A stretch of DNA of 64,000 nt, from NCBI RefSeq assembly GCF_003716875.1, contig NZ_CP033078.1, positions 1 through 64,000 on the forward strand. The letters run 5' to 3'. This DNA is from Vibrio zhugei (lineage in GTDB: Bacteria > Pseudomonadota > Gammaproteobacteria > Enterobacterales > Vibrionaceae). The notes beneath the pieces were generated by a model that ran no database searches, had not been told where the DNA came from, and worked only from the letters and a program-made list of their open reading frames with translations. Both the position numbers and the translations under genes were made by a program. This document shows positions 1 through 12,526 of this stretch, in pieces. Every line of letters begins with the position of its first letter. Position 1 is the stretch's first letter.

Positions 1-1407
1 GTGTCGTCTTCGCTTTGGTTGCAATGTCTGCAACAGCTTCAAGAAGAGCTATCAGCAACAGAATTCAGTATGTGGGTTCGTCCGCTTCAAGCGGAGCTTA
101 ATGACAATACTCTCACTTTGTTTGCGCCGAACCGCTTTGTGCTCGATTGGGTACGCGATAAGTATCTTCATCATATTAATCGTCTGCTGCAAGAGCATTG
201 CGGGCACGATATCCCGAACTTGCGTTTTGAAGTCGGGAGTCGTCCGATTGAGGCGCCCAAACCTGCGCCTACTCGCTCACCTGCGGATGTAGCGGCCGAG
301 TCTTCGGCTCCCGCCCAGCTCGCTCGTCGTCAACCTGTTCATAAAACGTGGGAAGATGATGAAGAAGCGATGGAAAGTATTCGCCATCGTTCGAATGTCA
401 ATCCGAAGCATAAGTTTAACAACTTTGTTGAAGGTAAATCGAACCAATTGGGCTTAGCTGCAGCTCGGCAAGTGTCGGACAATCCAGGCAGCGCATACAA
501 CCCCTTGTTTTTATACGGTGGCACCGGGTTAGGTAAAACTCACTTATTGCATGCCGTCGGGAATGCGATTGTGGATAATAATCCCAATGCAAAAGTGGTG
601 TACATGCATTCTGAGCGTTTCGTTCAGGATATGGTTAAAGCGCTACAGAATAACGCCATTGAACAATTCAAACGTTATTATCGCAGTGTCGATGCCTTGC
701 TGATTGATGATATCCAATTTTTTGCCAACAAAGAGCGCTCTCAAGAAGAGTTTTTTCATACCTTCAATGCCTTATTAGAAGGTAACCAACAAATTATCTT
801 AACGTCTGACCGTTATCCGAAAGAGATTAATGGGGTTGAAGATCGCCTTAAATCGCGCTTTGGTTGGGGGTTGACGGTGGCGATCGAGCCGCCTGAATTA
901 GAAACGCGCGTGGCGATCTTGATGAAGAAAGCCGAAGCGCATCAAATTCACTTAGCCGATGAAGTAGCTTTTTTCATTGCGAAACGACTGCGTTCGAATG
1001 TTCGTGAGTTAGAAGGGGCACTCAATCGCGTGATTGCGAATGCGAACTTTACCGGACGGCCGATTACCATCGATTTCGTGCGTGAAGCATTACGTGATTT
1101 ACTGGCTTTGCAAGAGAAGCTCGTCACCATTGATAATATTCAAAAGACCGTCGCGGAATACTATAAAATTAAGGTCGCCGATTTGTTATCGAAACGACGT
1201 TCTCGTTCCGTGGCACGTCCTCGTCAGTTAGCCATGGCATTAGCCAAGGAACTGACCAATCATAGCTTGCCAGAGATTGGTGATGCCTTTGGTGGTCGCG
1301 ACCACACCACGGTGTTGCACGCTTGCCGTAAGATTGAACAATTACGAGAAGAGAGCCATGATATCAAAGAAGATTATTCTAACTTGATCCGAACGCTTTC
1401 TTCTTAG
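1..1407 (+). CDS. dnaA: Chromosomal replication initiator protein DnaA
   Basis: DnaA binds DnaA boxes in oriC, opens the origin and loads DnaB helicase. The 468-residue protein has the usual full length. The N-terminal domain (about 1-80) is followed by a variable linker (about 85-125), the AAA+ domain with Walker A GGTGLGKT at 173-180 and Walker B LLIDDIQF at 233-240, and the C-terminal DNA-binding domain with the DnaA signature GRDHTTV around 432-438. The start is GTG at base 1, so promoter and ribosome binding site lie outside the window. dnaN follows after 49 bases. The dnaA-dnaN-recF-gyrB order is the classic bacterial origin cluster, so oriC is probably just upstream of the window (inference). 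Confidence 0.98.
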   Translation: MSSSLWLQCLQQLQEELSATEFSMWVRPLQAELNDNTLTLFAPNRFVLDWVRDKYLHHINRLLQEHCGHDIPNLRFEVGSRPIEAPKPAPTRSPADVAAESSAPAQLARRQPVHKTWEDDEEAMESIRHRSNVNPKHKFNNFVEGKSNQLGLAAARQVSDNPGSAYNPLFLYGGTGLGKTHLLHAVGNAIVDNNPNAKVVYMHSERFVQDMVKALQNNAIEQFKRYYRSVDALLIDDIQFFANKERSQEEFFHTFNALLEGNQQIILTSDRYPKEINGVEDRLKSRFGWGLTVAIEPPELETRVAILMKKAEAHQIHLADEVAFFIAKRLRSNVRELEGALNRVIANANFTGRPITIDFVREALRDLLALQEKLVTIDNIQKTVAEYYKIKVADLLSKRRSRSVARPRQLAMALAKELTNHSLPEIGDAFGGRDHTTVLHACRKIEQLREESHDIKEDYSNLIRTLSS

Positions 1408-1456
1408 GATCGCGCTATTATTTGCGTAGATATATTCCATCGTTTAAGAGTTAACT

Positions 1457-2557
1457 ATGAAATTTACCATTGAACGTAGCCACTTAATTAAGTCTCTACA
1501 ACAAGTGTCAGGCTCATTAGGAGGCCGGGCAACGTTACCTATATTGAGTAATCTATTACTGAAAGTAGAAGATAACCAATTGTTGATGACCGCGACCGAT
1601 CTCGAAGTGGAATTGGTGAGTCGTGTAACGCTTGAAGGTGAATTCGAAGCGGGTGCGGTGACGGTTCCAGCTCGCAAGTTTCTCGATATTTGTCGTGGTT
1701 TGCCCGATTCTGCGATCATTACGGTGCGTTTAGAGAGTGAGCGAGTCCATTTGCAATCGGGACGTAGCCGTTTCTCATTAGCCACCTTGCCAGCAGAAGA
1801 TTTTCCCAATATTGAAGATTGGCAAAGCGATGTTGAATTGGTTGTCAATCAAGGCGACTTGCGTGGTTTGATTGAAAAAACACAGTTTTCCATGGCCACA
1901 CAGGATGTCCGTTATTACCTTAATGGTATGCTGTTTGAAGTGGACGACAAGGTGTTACGTTCCGTCGCCACCGATGGTCACCGCATGGCGGTGTCAACGA
2001 TGCCGCTGGAGGCTGACATTGCCGCGACGCAATTAATTGTGCCGCGCAAAGGGATTTTGGAATTGGTTAAACTCTTGGATGCGCCAGAGCAGCCCGTCAC
2101 CTTGCAAATTGGACACGCGAACATTCGTGCAGAAGTGAATAATTTTATCTTCACATCTAAGCTTGTTGATGGCCGTTTCCCTGATTATCGCCGAGTATTG
2201 CCACAAAACACCAACAAGGTCTTGCAAGCAGGCTGTGATGAGTTACGTCAGTCTTTTTCCCGCGCTGCAATTCTATCGAATGAGAAGTTTCGTGGCGTTC
2301 GAGTCAATATGACTGGAACTGAAATGCGGATTACGGCGAACAACCCAGAACAAGAAGAAGCGGAAGAAATTCTCGATGTGACCTTTGAAGGTGACGATAT
2401 TGAGATTGGCTTTAATGTCAGTTATGTCTTGGATGTGCTCAATACCCTGCGCTGTCAGAATGTTCGCATATCGATGTCGGATGCCAACGCCAGTACGTTA
2501 ATTGAAAATGTCGATGACAGCAGCGCAATGTATGTTGTTATGCCGATTCGCCTTTAA
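1457..2557 (+). CDS. dnaN: DNA polymerase III beta sliding clamp
   Basis: This is the 366-residue beta clamp, which dimerises into a ring around DNA and tethers DNA polymerase III and other clamp users. Its length matches the enterobacterial protein (366). The N terminus (MKFTIERSHLIKSLQQVSG) and the C-terminal MPIRL end, which forms part of the partner-binding pocket, are typical. It sits 49 bases after dnaA and 24 bases before recF. Its promoter is probably inside dnaA, as in relatives, but I did not locate one. No oddities were seen. Confidence 0.98.
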   Translation: MKFTIERSHLIKSLQQVSGSLGGRATLPILSNLLLKVEDNQLLMTATDLEVELVSRVTLEGEFEAGAVTVPARKFLDICRGLPDSAIITVRLESERVHLQSGRSRFSLATLPAEDFPNIEDWQSDVELVVNQGDLRGLIEKTQFSMATQDVRYYLNGMLFEVDDKVLRSVATDGHRMAVSTMPLEADIAATQLIVPRKGILELVKLLDAPEQPVTLQIGHANIRAEVNNFIFTSKLVDGRFPDYRRVLPQNTNKVLQAGCDELRQSFSRAAILSNEKFRGVRVNMTGTEMRITANNPEQEEAEEILDVTFEGDDIEIGFNVSYVLDVLNTLRCQNVRISMSDANASTLIENVDDSSAMYVVMPIRL

Positions 2558-2581
2558 TATGTTTAGCGCGGTTGTCGAGTA

Positions 2582-3661
2582 ATGCCTCTCACTCGTCTTG
2601 TTGTCCAGCAGTTTCGAAATATTAAAGCCTGTGATATCGAATTATCGGCAGGCTTTAACTTTCTTATTGGCCCGAATGGGAGTGGCAAAACCAGCCTCCT
2701 TGAAGCCATTTATTTATTAGGTCACGGCCGATCATTTAAGAGTAATTTGACCGGTCGAGTCATCCAAAATAATACGCATGAACTGTTTGTTCATGGCCGT
2801 TTTTTGAACTCGGATCAATTTGAGTTACCCATTGGCATTAATAAGCAGCGTGATGGCTCAACAGAGGTTAAAATAGGCGGTCAATCTGGACAAAAAATTG
2901 CGCAATTAGCGAATGTTTTACCGCTACAGTTAATTCATCCCGAAGGGTTTGATTTATTAACGGACGGCCCGAAACAACGACGTGCGTTCATAGATTGGGG
3001 GGTCTTTCATTCGGAACCTGCATTTTATGATGCTTGGGGGCGATTCAAGCGCCTGAACAAGCAGCGTAACGCACTGTTAAAAACCGCCACTCATTATCGC
3101 GAGTTAAGTTATTGGGATGAAGAGTTGGCACGTTTAGCTGACAATATTGACGTGTGGCGCCGTCAATATGTAGAACAGATTTCATCGGTCGCACAAACCT
3201 TGTGTCAGGTGTTTCTTCCCGAGTTTGATATTGATTTAAAATATTATCGAGGTTGGGACAAGGACACACCGTATCGTGAACTTCTTGAAAAGAGTTTTGA
3301 GCGCGATCAATTGTTGGGTTACACATTTAGTGGACCTAATAAAGCCGATTTAAAAATTAAAGTCGGTGGGACGCCTGTTGAAGATGTCCTATCTCGAGGT
3401 CAGTTGAAGTTGATGGTCTGTGCGTTAAGGGTAGCGCAGGGACAACACCTAACCGAACTGACGGGAAAGCAATGCATTTATCTAATTGATGACTTTGCTT
3501 CCGAATTAGATAGCCAACGTCGTGAGCGTCTTGCGGACTGCTTTAAATCGACGGGGGCTCAAGTATTTGTAAGCTCTATTACGCAAAACCAAGTTGCCGA
3601 CATGATTGAATCAAATAGCAAGATGTTTCATGTGGAACATGGCACAATAGAGCAAGGATAA
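2582..3661 (+). CDS. recF: DNA replication and repair protein RecF
   Basis: RecF is an SMC-like ATPase that, with RecO and RecR, loads RecA at single-strand gaps. The 359-residue protein has Walker A GPNGSGKT at residues 30-37. Near the C terminus it has the ABC-type signature region (LSRGQLKL) and the Walker B stretch [12 protein letters not shown]. The ATG at 2582 gives [14 protein letters not shown], matching the family N terminus. It lies 24 bases after dnaN and 19 bases before gyrB, so co-transcription is likely. Confidence 0.97.
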   Translation: MPLTRLVVQQFRNIKACDIELSAGFNFLIGPNGSGKTSLLEAIYLLGHGRSFKSNLTGRVIQNNTHELFVHGRFLNSDQFELPIGINKQRDGSTEVKIGGQSGQKIAQLANVLPLQLIHPEGFDLLTDGPKQRRAFIDWGVFHSEPAFYDAWGRFKRLNKQRNALLKTATHYRELSYWDEELARLADNIDVWRRQYVEQISSVAQTLCQVFLPEFDIDLKYYRGWDKDTPYRELLEKSFERDQLLGYTFSGPNKADLKIKVGGTPVEDVLSRGQLKLMVCALRVAQGQHLTELTGKQCIYLIDDFASELDSQRRERLADCFKSTGAQVFVSSITQNQVADMIESNSKMFHVEHGTIEQG

Positions 3662-3677
3662 AATAGTGAGAGAGTAA

Positions 3678-6098
<2,421 letters not shown>

Positions 6099-6127
6099 CG
6101 TTGCATTGTTGCGGTAAGCTCGATTTA

Positions 6128-6152
6128 AGCCACTCTTCGGAGTGGCTTTTTA
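6128..6152 (+). terminator. Rho-independent terminator after gyrB
   Basis: The hairpin GCCACTC-TTCG-GAGTGGC, with a stable UUCG loop, is followed by a T-run. It lies 29 bases after the gyrB stop. Confidence 0.9.
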
Positions 6153-6300
6153 TTGGGCGCTATGTTTATGGTATCCGCGGTTGGCTGCCTTCTTCTGACT
6201 CACCGTTTAAATGATTATATTGTATATCGACTTTACTGACTTTTTTATATAGAATAAAAAAACAGTAAAAATAAATATATATTCAATCGGAATAAACGTA

Positions 6301-7071
6301 ATGAAAAAGTTGAGTTGGTTGTTTTTAGGGTTATCTTTATTTTCATCCGCGAGTATGGCAACTTCCCAAGATTCGATTCGCTTTGGTGTTGAGGCAAGCT
6401 TTGCGCCTTTCGAATATAAAAAACCCGATGGTTCGTTAACGGGGTTTGAGATCGATCTCGGTAATGCATTATGTAAAGAAATGCATAAAAAGTGCGTGTG
6501 GGTTCAGTCTAATTTTGATGGCCTTATCCCAAGCCTTAACGTCAATAAAATTGATGCGGTTTTCTCTGCATTAGGCGTCACGGACAAGCGTCGCAAACAA
6601 GTGACCTTTACCAATGCCGTATGGACTGGCTATTCTTCCATGCTCAGCCGTACTCAAGCGCATTTAAAACCTACCGCGGAGTCCTTACAGGGAAAAGTGG
6701 TCGGTGTTCAACAAGGCACCATGCAAGAGCATTACGTGCGTGAGCGCTTTGCAAAACATGGAGTTGAGGTACGAACTTACCAAGATCAAGACCAAGTTTA
6801 TGCTGACTTAGTCAATGGACGTATTGATGCCTCATTCCAAGATATGATTCAAGCACAATTTACCTTTATCGAGGCAGGAAAGAATCGCGGGTTTTCTAAC
6901 CAACAGGTGTCAGACGTATTGCTACCTGCCGATTCAGCGATTGCTGTGAAAAAAAGCAATACCAAACTTGCGGCGCAATTGAATCAGGCATTACAAGCCT
7001 TGCATGACAATGGCACCTATGACCGTATTCAGTCTCACTACTTTGGTGATTTGAAGCTTTATCATAAATAA
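6301..7071 (+). CDS. Periplasmic amino-acid-binding protein (ABC transporter, HisJ/ArgT-like)
   Basis: The 256-residue protein has a cleavable signal peptide (MKKLSWLFLGLSLFSSASMA). A type II periplasmic binding fold follows, with the family signature GFEIDLGNALCKEM. This resembles the arginine/lysine/ornithine/histidine-binding proteins (ArtJ, ArgT, HisJ), which deliver substrate to ABC permeases. No permease or ATPase gene is nearby, so it is an orphan and would have to use a transporter encoded elsewhere. It has its own terminator, and a deacylase gene follows 67 bases later on the same strand. The exact ligand is not determined; a basic amino acid is the best guess (inference). Confidence 0.85.
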   Translation: MKKLSWLFLGLSLFSSASMATSQDSIRFGVEASFAPFEYKKPDGSLTGFEIDLGNALCKEMHKKCVWVQSNFDGLIPSLNVNKIDAVFSALGVTDKRRKQVTFTNAVWTGYSSMLSRTQAHLKPTAESLQGKVVGVQQGTMQEHYVRERFAKHGVEVRTYQDQDQVYADLVNGRIDASFQDMIQAQFTFIEAGKNRGFSNQQVSDVLLPADSAIAVKKSNTKLAAQLNQALQALHDNGTYDRIQSHYFGDLKLYHK

Positions 7072-7087
7072 TTCAATCGATATAACC

Positions 7088-7121
7088 AAAGCAGATTGTT
7101 CGAAGAGCAGTCTGCTTTTTT
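7088..7121 (+). terminator. Rho-independent terminator after the binding-protein gene
   Basis: The stem AAAGCAGA/TCTGCTTT, with an intervening loop, is followed by a T-run. It separates the binding-protein gene from the downstream deacylase gene. Confidence 0.75.
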
Positions 7122-7138
7122 ATGTGTAGAGGTTAGCC

Positions 7139-8245
7139 ATGCAACGTCAGCAAACTCCGTTATTATCACCGACACTCGGTACACAGCGTTACTTAGAGAG
7201 CTTTCATTTCGGCCTTGCTGGACAGGGAAAGAAAATCTACATCCAAGCGTCATTGCATGCCGATGAAATTCCAGGGATGTTAGTCAGTTGGAAACTGAAG
7301 CAACAGCTTACTCAACTAGAGCAAGCCGGCCGCTTGCAAGGAGAAGTGGTGTTAGTTCCTATCGCGAATCCTATTGGTCAAAACCAGCATTTAATGGATG
7401 TGCATTTGGGACGCTATCACTTAGAAACCGGGCAGAACTTTAACCGTCATTATTTTGATACGTTTGCCGAGGTGAAAGCGATCGTTGAGCCGCAATTGAA
7501 TGAGGATCTTGCACACAATCAGAGCGTGATACGTGACGCAATGCGGCAGAGCCTTGCGACGTGGCAGCCAACCACTGAACTTGGCTCATTGCAAAAAAGC
7601 TTACAACAACTGAGTTGCGACGCGGATGTCATGTTGGATCTACATTGTGACTTTGAAGCGGCATTGCATTTATACAGCACCTATTATTCATGGCAAGGTA
7701 TTGAGCCACTGGCGCGCTTATTAGGCTCTCAAGCCAATTTGTTAGCGAATGAAACGGGCGGAGCACCATTTGATTGCAGTGTTGATATGGTCTGGCAACG
7801 CTTGACGGAGTGTTTTGGTGATGTGGTTCCGCAAGGGTGTATTGCTGCGACCGTGGAATTAAGAGGTCAAGCGAATGTGACGCATCAAGAGAGCTCTGCC
7901 ATTCTGCGCTACCTCGAATGGCTGGGTGTCATTGCCGCTGATGGACAAGCGTCCTGTTTGCCCGAAGGGACGGCACCAAGCAGTGATTTGGGCGCGGTAG
8001 AAATGGTATCGACGCCTTGTGCTGGCATATTAGTGCATCATGTCAGCCCGGGCGATTGGATTGAAGCGGGAGACGTTTTCGCGGAGGTGATTGATCCTCT
8101 CAGTGATCGCGTCGAAGCGATTCGAGCCGTGCAATCGGGTTATGTGTATTCGAGAAACGGACGGCGCATTGCCACCGCGGGGATGTTGATCGGGAATGTT
8201 GCCGGTAGTGCGGTGATTCGCTCTGGTTATTTGCTCGCTCCCTAA
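7139..8245 (+). CDS. Zinc-dependent M14-family deacylase (succinylglutamate desuccinylase/aspartoacylase-like)
   Basis: The 368-residue protein belongs to the AstE/AspA branch of the carboxypeptidase M14 fold. Likely zinc ligands are H40 and E43 in SLHADEIPG and H169 in LDLHCDF. The C-terminal 80-100 residues form a lipoyl-like beta domain (GILVHHVSPGDWIEAGDVFAEVIDPL), as in other bacterial members. These enzymes remove an acyl group from an N-acyl amino acid or a related amide. The true substrate is unknown here, because the other ast arginine-catabolism genes are absent. Placement after an amino-acid-binding protein gene is suggestive only. The start is ATG at 7139, 17 bases after the preceding terminator. 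Confidence 0.8.
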   Translation: MQRQQTPLLSPTLGTQRYLESFHFGLAGQGKKIYIQASLHADEIPGMLVSWKLKQQLTQLEQAGRLQGEVVLVPIANPIGQNQHLMDVHLGRYHLETGQNFNRHYFDTFAEVKAIVEPQLNEDLAHNQSVIRDAMRQSLATWQPTTELGSLQKSLQQLSCDADVMLDLHCDFEAALHLYSTYYSWQGIEPLARLLGSQANLLANETGGAPFDCSVDMVWQRLTECFGDVVPQGCIAATVELRGQANVTHQESSAILRYLEWLGVIAADGQASCLPEGTAPSSDLGAVEMVSTPCAGILVHHVSPGDWIEAGDVFAEVIDPLSDRVEAIRAVQSGYVYSRNGRRIATAGMLIGNVAGSAVIRSGYLLAP

Positions 8246-8295
8246 ATCGGTAGCGGTGGTTTTTTAAGCAAAAAAGAAAAAATTCATTTTTTTCC

Positions 8296-8323
8296 CTTGA
8301 AAGTGGGTTGGCTGCCCTTATAT
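8296..8323 (+). promoter_or_regulatory. Candidate sigma-32 heat-shock promoter of ibpA
   Basis: CTTGAAA (8296-8302) and CCCTTATAT (8315-8323) are separated by 12 bases. They match the sigma-32 pattern CTTGAAA / CCCCATNT in sequence and spacing. The site precedes a small heat-shock gene with a leader of about 165 bases. Confidence 0.75.
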
Positions 8324-8331
8324 ATAGTTGT

Positions 8332-8496
8332 GAAGAGGATGCCGATAGGGCCTCTGGAAACGGATTCGATAGATTGCTCATGAGAGGGTTTATCGCCGTT
8401 ATATACAACTCGTAAATGGCCTCATGTCTAACGAATGAGATGCCATCCCCAAGATAAAGTTGGGGCTATTGCTTAAGAAACAAGAGGATAGTTATT
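8332..8496 (+). promoter_or_regulatory. Candidate ROSE-type RNA thermometer in the ibpA leader
   Basis: The leader between the heat-shock promoter and the ibpA start is long and rich in self-complementary blocks (for example ccccaa/ttgggg near 8451-8466). Just before the start it carries TTGCT followed by the Shine-Dalgarno AGGA. In ROSE elements of ibpA-type genes a UYGCU motif pairs with the ribosome binding site at low temperature. The folding itself was not computed. Confidence 0.55.
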
Positions 8497-8937
8497 ATGC
8501 GAACACTAGATTTTACTCCTTTATACCGTAATGCCATTGGTTTTGATCGTCTGTTGAACCTAATGGAGACAGGGACCGCGAAAAATACTCAGGGCGGTTA
8601 CCCTCCATACAACATCGAACAGAAAGAAGAAAACCAATACCGTATCACCATGGCGGTTGCTGGGTTCTCTGAAGAGAATTTAGATATTACTCAGCAAGAA
8701 ACCACATTGATTGTGCGTGGTGAACGTAACGTTGAGGAAGGCAAAAACTATGTCTACCAAGGCATCGCTGAACGCGATTTCGAGCGTAAATTCCAATTAG
8801 CGGATTACGTTAAAGTCACTGGCGCAGTGATGGAAAACGGCTTACTGCACATTGATTTGGAACGCGAAGTTCCTGAAGCGAATCAGCCGCGTAAAATTGC
8901 CATTAACGGTAAATCCTTACTAGAAAGTGAAGAGTAA
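8497..8937 (+). CDS. ibpA: Small heat-shock protein IbpA (Hsp20)
   Basis: The 146-residue Hsp20/alpha-crystallin chaperone binds unfolding proteins and keeps them refoldable by DnaK/ClpB. The N terminus MRTLDFTPLYRNAIGFDRLLNLM is typical of IbpA/IbpB. The alpha-crystallin domain covers about 35-125 (YRITMAVAGFSEENLDI, LIVRGER, GLLHIDLERE). The conserved C-terminal I-x-I motif appears as KIAI. It is a single copy here, whereas E. coli has ibpA and ibpB. A sigma-32-like promoter and a likely RNA thermometer lie upstream. The gene is convergent with avtA and shares a bidirectional terminator. Confidence 0.95.
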   Translation: MRTLDFTPLYRNAIGFDRLLNLMETGTAKNTQGGYPPYNIEQKEENQYRITMAVAGFSEENLDITQQETTLIVRGERNVEEGKNYVYQGIAERDFERKFQLADYVKVTGAVMENGLLHIDLEREVPEANQPRKIAINGKSLLESEE

Positions 8938-8970
8938 GGTTCATCATTTAACATGATGTAAAGTAGTAAA

Positions 8971-8990
8971 AGAGCGCCAATTGGCGCTCT
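8971..8990. terminator. Bidirectional terminator between ibpA and avtA
   Basis: The perfect palindrome AGAGCGCCAATTGGCGCTCT lies between two convergent genes. It is followed by a T-rich tract on the plus strand and has A/T-rich flanks on the other side. Confidence 0.8.
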
Positions 8991-8997
8991 TATTATT

Positions 8998-10266
8998 TTA
9001 TACGTGAGGTAAACCGTTCCCCTCTTGATAGGCTTGGTTGACCTCTTCGGCAATAATACGAATGCCTTCTTTCATCTGCACTTCATCTTGAACGTAATTC
9101 ATGCGCAAACATTGATGGGCATGCGACCATTCTTCTTTTTGTCCAATAAAGAAATACTCACCTGGAACAATCAAGACACCACGCGCTTTAAGGCGTTGAT
9201 ATAACGCCATGGTCGTGATGGGCAGTTCATCAAACCACAGCCATAAGAAAATCGCCCCTTCCGGTTTATGGATCCGAAAACGCGGGTCGGGAATGGCTTG
9301 TTGTAACATTTCGACGGTTTGGAGTGATTTCTGATAATAGAACGGCTTAATGATGGTTTCGCTCAGATGCAGCAGGTCGTTCTTTTCAAGCATACGTAAT
9401 GCGAAGGCGGGGCCCATGCTACCTGGTGCCAAATTGATGATCCCATTCATGTTCGTTAACGCTTGCGTGATTTCTTCACTCGCGATAGTAATCCCACAGC
9501 GTAATCCCGGTAAACCTAACTTTGATAGGCTCATACACAGAATGGTATTGTCGTTCCAAAACGGCTCGACGTCTTCAAAAATGATATTAGGAAACGGCAG
9601 TCCGTATGCATTATCAAGGATTAACGGAATATTGTTATCACGTGCGAGTTGGTCTAATTTGTGGATTTCCTCATCAGTCAGGACGTTACCCGTAGGATTG
9701 GTTGGACGGGAAGCACAGATCGCAGCCACTGAATCATCAATGTGTAATTGTTCAAAATCAACGTGATATTTAAACAGACCATTATCTAAGTATTCGATGT
9801 CTGGATGGTAAGAAACGAAAATATCGTCATCAATGCCAGCATCGCCGTAGCCAATGTATTCAGGTGCTAACGGTAAAAGAATTTTCTTATGGGAGCCATC
9901 CGGCTGGTGGCCCGCAAACAGGTTAAATAGTGAAAAAAAGCCACTCTGACTCCCGTTCGAGAGACTGATATTGTTGGCGGTAATATTCCATCCATAGCGT
10001 GCTTTTAAGACGGTGGCTAATTGTTCAATGAACGCATTCTTGCCTTGAGGACCGTCATAGTTAGTCATGCCTGCGATCAGACTGCCATCTTGGAGCATCT
10101 CTTCGCATGTGGTGTGAAAGTAGGACAGCATGTCAGGAATCGCGGCCGGATTTCCTCCACCCAGCATAATAGCACCGGGTGTTCTAAGCCCATCATTGAG
10201 GTCGCCCATTAGTTGGGTGATCCCTGAGTTGCGGTTAAATTTCTCGCCAAATGTTGAAAATGTCAT
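8998..10266 (-). CDS. avtA: Valine--pyruvate aminotransferase AvtA
   Basis: This PLP-dependent class I/II aminotransferase interconverts valine and 2-oxoisovalerate using alanine/pyruvate. The 422 residues are close to E. coli AvtA (417). The start MTFSTFGEKFNRNSGITQLMGDLNDGL and the blocks GGGNPAAIP, SLSKLGLPGLRCG (PLP-binding lysine region) and CLRMNYV are family hallmarks. It is transcribed alone, convergent with ibpA, and its product links to the ilv pathway genes about 5 kb away. Confidence 0.95.
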   Translation of the reverse strand: MTFSTFGEKFNRNSGITQLMGDLNDGLRTPGAIMLGGGNPAAIPDMLSYFHTTCEEMLQDGSLIAGMTNYDGPQGKNAFIEQLATVLKARYGWNITANNISLSNGSQSGFFSLFNLFAGHQPDGSHKKILLPLAPEYIGYGDAGIDDDIFVSYHPDIEYLDNGLFKYHVDFEQLHIDDSVAAICASRPTNPTGNVLTDEEIHKLDQLARDNNIPLILDNAYGLPFPNIIFEDVEPFWNDNTILCMSLSKLGLPGLRCGITIASEEITQALTNMNGIINLAPGSMGPAFALRMLEKNDLLHLSETIIKPFYYQKSLQTVEMLQQAIPDPRFRIHKPEGAIFLWLWFDELPITTMALYQRLKARGVLIVPGEYFFIGQKEEWSHAHQCLRMNYVQDEVQMKEGIRIIAEEVNQAYQEGNGLPHV

Positions 10267-10383
10267 TCTATAAATACCTGATTGTCGTATTTGCTTATTG
10301 TTATAGGATGGGAACGCACCATCGAGTTAGTATGAGTGACCATACCGGATTGAAATACTTGCGCAACGAAAAATTGTTGGTTC

Positions 10384-10417
10384 AAAAAAAAGACCCAACG
10401 TAGAACGTTAGGTCTTT
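10384..10417 (-). terminator. Terminator of glyQS
   Basis: The hairpin AAGACCcAACGT/ACGTTaGGTCTT lies just past the glyS stop. An A-run on the plus strand becomes the T-run on the minus strand. Confidence 0.8.
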
Positions 10418-10437
10418 CAATCACAACAATCAGCGCA

Positions 10438-12510
10438 TTATGCGGATTTTTGTAGTAATGAAATATCGGCTATCTGCAAGAATAAGTTACGCAAAAGGCT
10501 CAACATAGTCAGACGGTTTTTCTGTAACGCTGGGTCATCAGCCATCACCATGACATTGTCGAAGAACGCATCAACAGGGGCGCGCAAAGCGGCCAATTGA
10601 GTCAATGCTTCTTGATAGTTACCGGTTGCAAACGCAGGCTCAAGAGCCTCACTCATTACCGATACGGCTTCAGCCAGTGCTTTCTCTTCCGTTTCTTGTA
10701 ATAACGAGAGATCGATGTCGTCAGCCAATTCGCCATCAAATTTCGCTAAGATGTTACCCACCCGCTTGTTGGCTGCTGCCAAGGCTTCGGCTTCTTCCAG
10801 ACCGCGGAAGTACGACACGGCTTTGACGCGCTGGTCGAAATCAGTCGGTTTGGTTGGCGTACGCGCTAACACCGCTTGGATGCTATCGACGCTAAAGCCT
10901 TCATCTTGATACCAAGCACGGAAACGACCGAGCATGAAATCGAGTACGTCTGATTCCACTTTATCGTTGGTCAGTTTGTCACCCAGCAGTGATTTTGCTT
11001 TGGAAATCAGATCCACTAAATCAAGATCATAGCCGTATTCGACAATGATACGGAGTACACCGAGTGAGGCACGACGTAGGGCAAAGGGATCGGAACCTTT
11101 TGGTGCTTGACCAATGCCAAAGATGCCTACGATCGTGTCGAGTTTATCGGCCATGGCCACGGCGGCAGATACACCGTCACTCGGTAGTTGGTCACCCGCA
11201 TAACGAGGCATGTATTGCTCGTTTAGTGCGACAGCAACGACGTCGTCTTCGCCATCGTGACGAGCATAGTGCATACCCATGACACCTTGAGTATCGGTAA
11301 ACTCAAATACCATCGAGGTCATTAGGTCGCATTTTGCCAGTAAGCCCGCTCGTTTTGCGAGATCAACATCGGCACCGAGCTTGTCGGCAATATAGCCCGC
11401 TAATTCAGTGATACGATCGGTTTTATCTTTGATTGTGCCCAGTTTTTTCTGGAAAATCGCTTTTTCCAACATAGGTAGACGATCAATCAGTTTTTCTTTA
11501 CGATCGGTATTGAAGAAGAACTCCGCATCAGCCAGACGAGGGCGAACTACTTTTTCATTCCCTTCGATAACAAAACGCGGCTCTTTTGATTCAATGTTGG
11601 AGACAAAGATAAAGTTGGGCAGTAGCGTGTTGTCATCACTGTATACAGGGAAGTACTTTTGGTCGCCTTTCATGGTGTAGACCAAGGCTTCAGCAGGGAC
11701 ATCGAGGAACTTCTCATCAAAGGTCGCAGTTAAGACCACTGGCCATTCAACAAGTCCTGTGACTTCTTCGACTAAGTCGTCTTCCAGATCGGCACGCCCA
11801 CCTAATTTGATGGCGGCGGCTTGCGCATCGGCAATAATCGTGGCTTTACGTGCATCATAGTCGGCAATGACTTTACCACGCTCTTCAAGGATTTGCGGAT
11901 ACTGCTGCGCTGAGTCGATGGTAAATTCAGACTCACCCATGAAGCGGTGTCCACGCAGGGTACGCGCAGATTTTACGCCAAGGATTTCACCTTCAATGAG
12001 CGTGTCATCACTCAGAATCGTCAGGGTTTTTACTGGGCGAATAAACTGAGTGTCTTCGTTACCCCAGCGCATCGGTTTGGCTATTGGTAAGTGAGCTAAT
12101 GCACGCTCAATCAGGCCGACAATGATGTCTTGAGTCGGTTGACCTTTGACTTCTTGCTTGTGCAGAAGCCATTCGCCTTTATCCGTTTTGACGCGATCAG
12201 CTTGCTCAACGGTAATGCCGTTGCCGCGAGCCCAGCCTTGTGCGGCTTTGGTTGCGTTACCGTCTTCGTCGAACGCAACTTTGACCGCTGGCCCGCGTTT
12301 CTCAATCACTTTATCCGGTTGAGACGCGGCAAGTTCGGTAATTTTGAGAGCTAAGCGACGAGGTGTTGCATACCATTTAATGCCGTTTTGGCTGATATCT
12401 GCTTGCTGTAGCTCAGATTCCATGTTGCTTGCAAAGGCTTCAGCCAATGTGCGTAACTGGGTTGGTGGTAGCTCTTCGGTTCCGAGCTCGATTAAAAATT
12501 CTTGTGCCAT
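10438..12510 (-). CDS. glyS: Glycyl-tRNA synthetase beta subunit
   Basis: The beta subunit of the alpha2-beta2 bacterial glycyl-tRNA synthetase is needed for tRNA recognition. The start chosen is the ATG at 12510, giving [19 protein letters not shown], the conserved N terminus. The reading frame stays open further upstream, but that part overlaps the end of glyQ and is not conserved sequence. The resulting 690 residues match the E. coli length (689). The HD-like region and the C-terminal anticodon-binding (DALR) domain are present by similarity. It starts 16 bases after the glyQ stop, in the same operon, and a terminator follows. Confidence 0.97.
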   Translation of the reverse strand: MAQEFLIELGTEELPPTQLRTLAEAFASNMESELQQADISQNGIKWYATPRRLALKITELAASQPDKVIEKRGPAVKVAFDEDGNATKAAQGWARGNGITVEQADRVKTDKGEWLLHKQEVKGQPTQDIIVGLIERALAHLPIAKPMRWGNEDTQFIRPVKTLTILSDDTLIEGEILGVKSARTLRGHRFMGESEFTIDSAQQYPQILEERGKVIADYDARKATIIADAQAAAIKLGGRADLEDDLVEEVTGLVEWPVVLTATFDEKFLDVPAEALVYTMKGDQKYFPVYSDDNTLLPNFIFVSNIESKEPRFVIEGNEKVVRPRLADAEFFFNTDRKEKLIDRLPMLEKAIFQKKLGTIKDKTDRITELAGYIADKLGADVDLAKRAGLLAKCDLMTSMVFEFTDTQGVMGMHYARHDGEDDVVAVALNEQYMPRYAGDQLPSDGVSAAVAMADKLDTIVGIFGIGQAPKGSDPFALRRASLGVLRIIVEYGYDLDLVDLISKAKSLLGDKLTNDKVESDVLDFMLGRFRAWYQDEGFSVDSIQAVLARTPTKPTDFDQRVKAVSYFRGLEEAEALAAANKRVGNILAKFDGELADDIDLSLLQETEEKALAEAVSVMSEALEPAFATGNYQEALTQLAALRAPVDAFFDNVMVMADDPALQKNRLTMLSLLRNLFLQIADISLLQKSA

Positions 12511-12526
12511 AATTCCTTTCTGCCCC

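Noticed and set aside
8100..8408. Minus-strand frame over the end of the deacylase gene and the ibpA promoter
   Set aside because: It overlaps a well supported gene and the heat-shock promoter region, without a ribosome site or conserved sequence.
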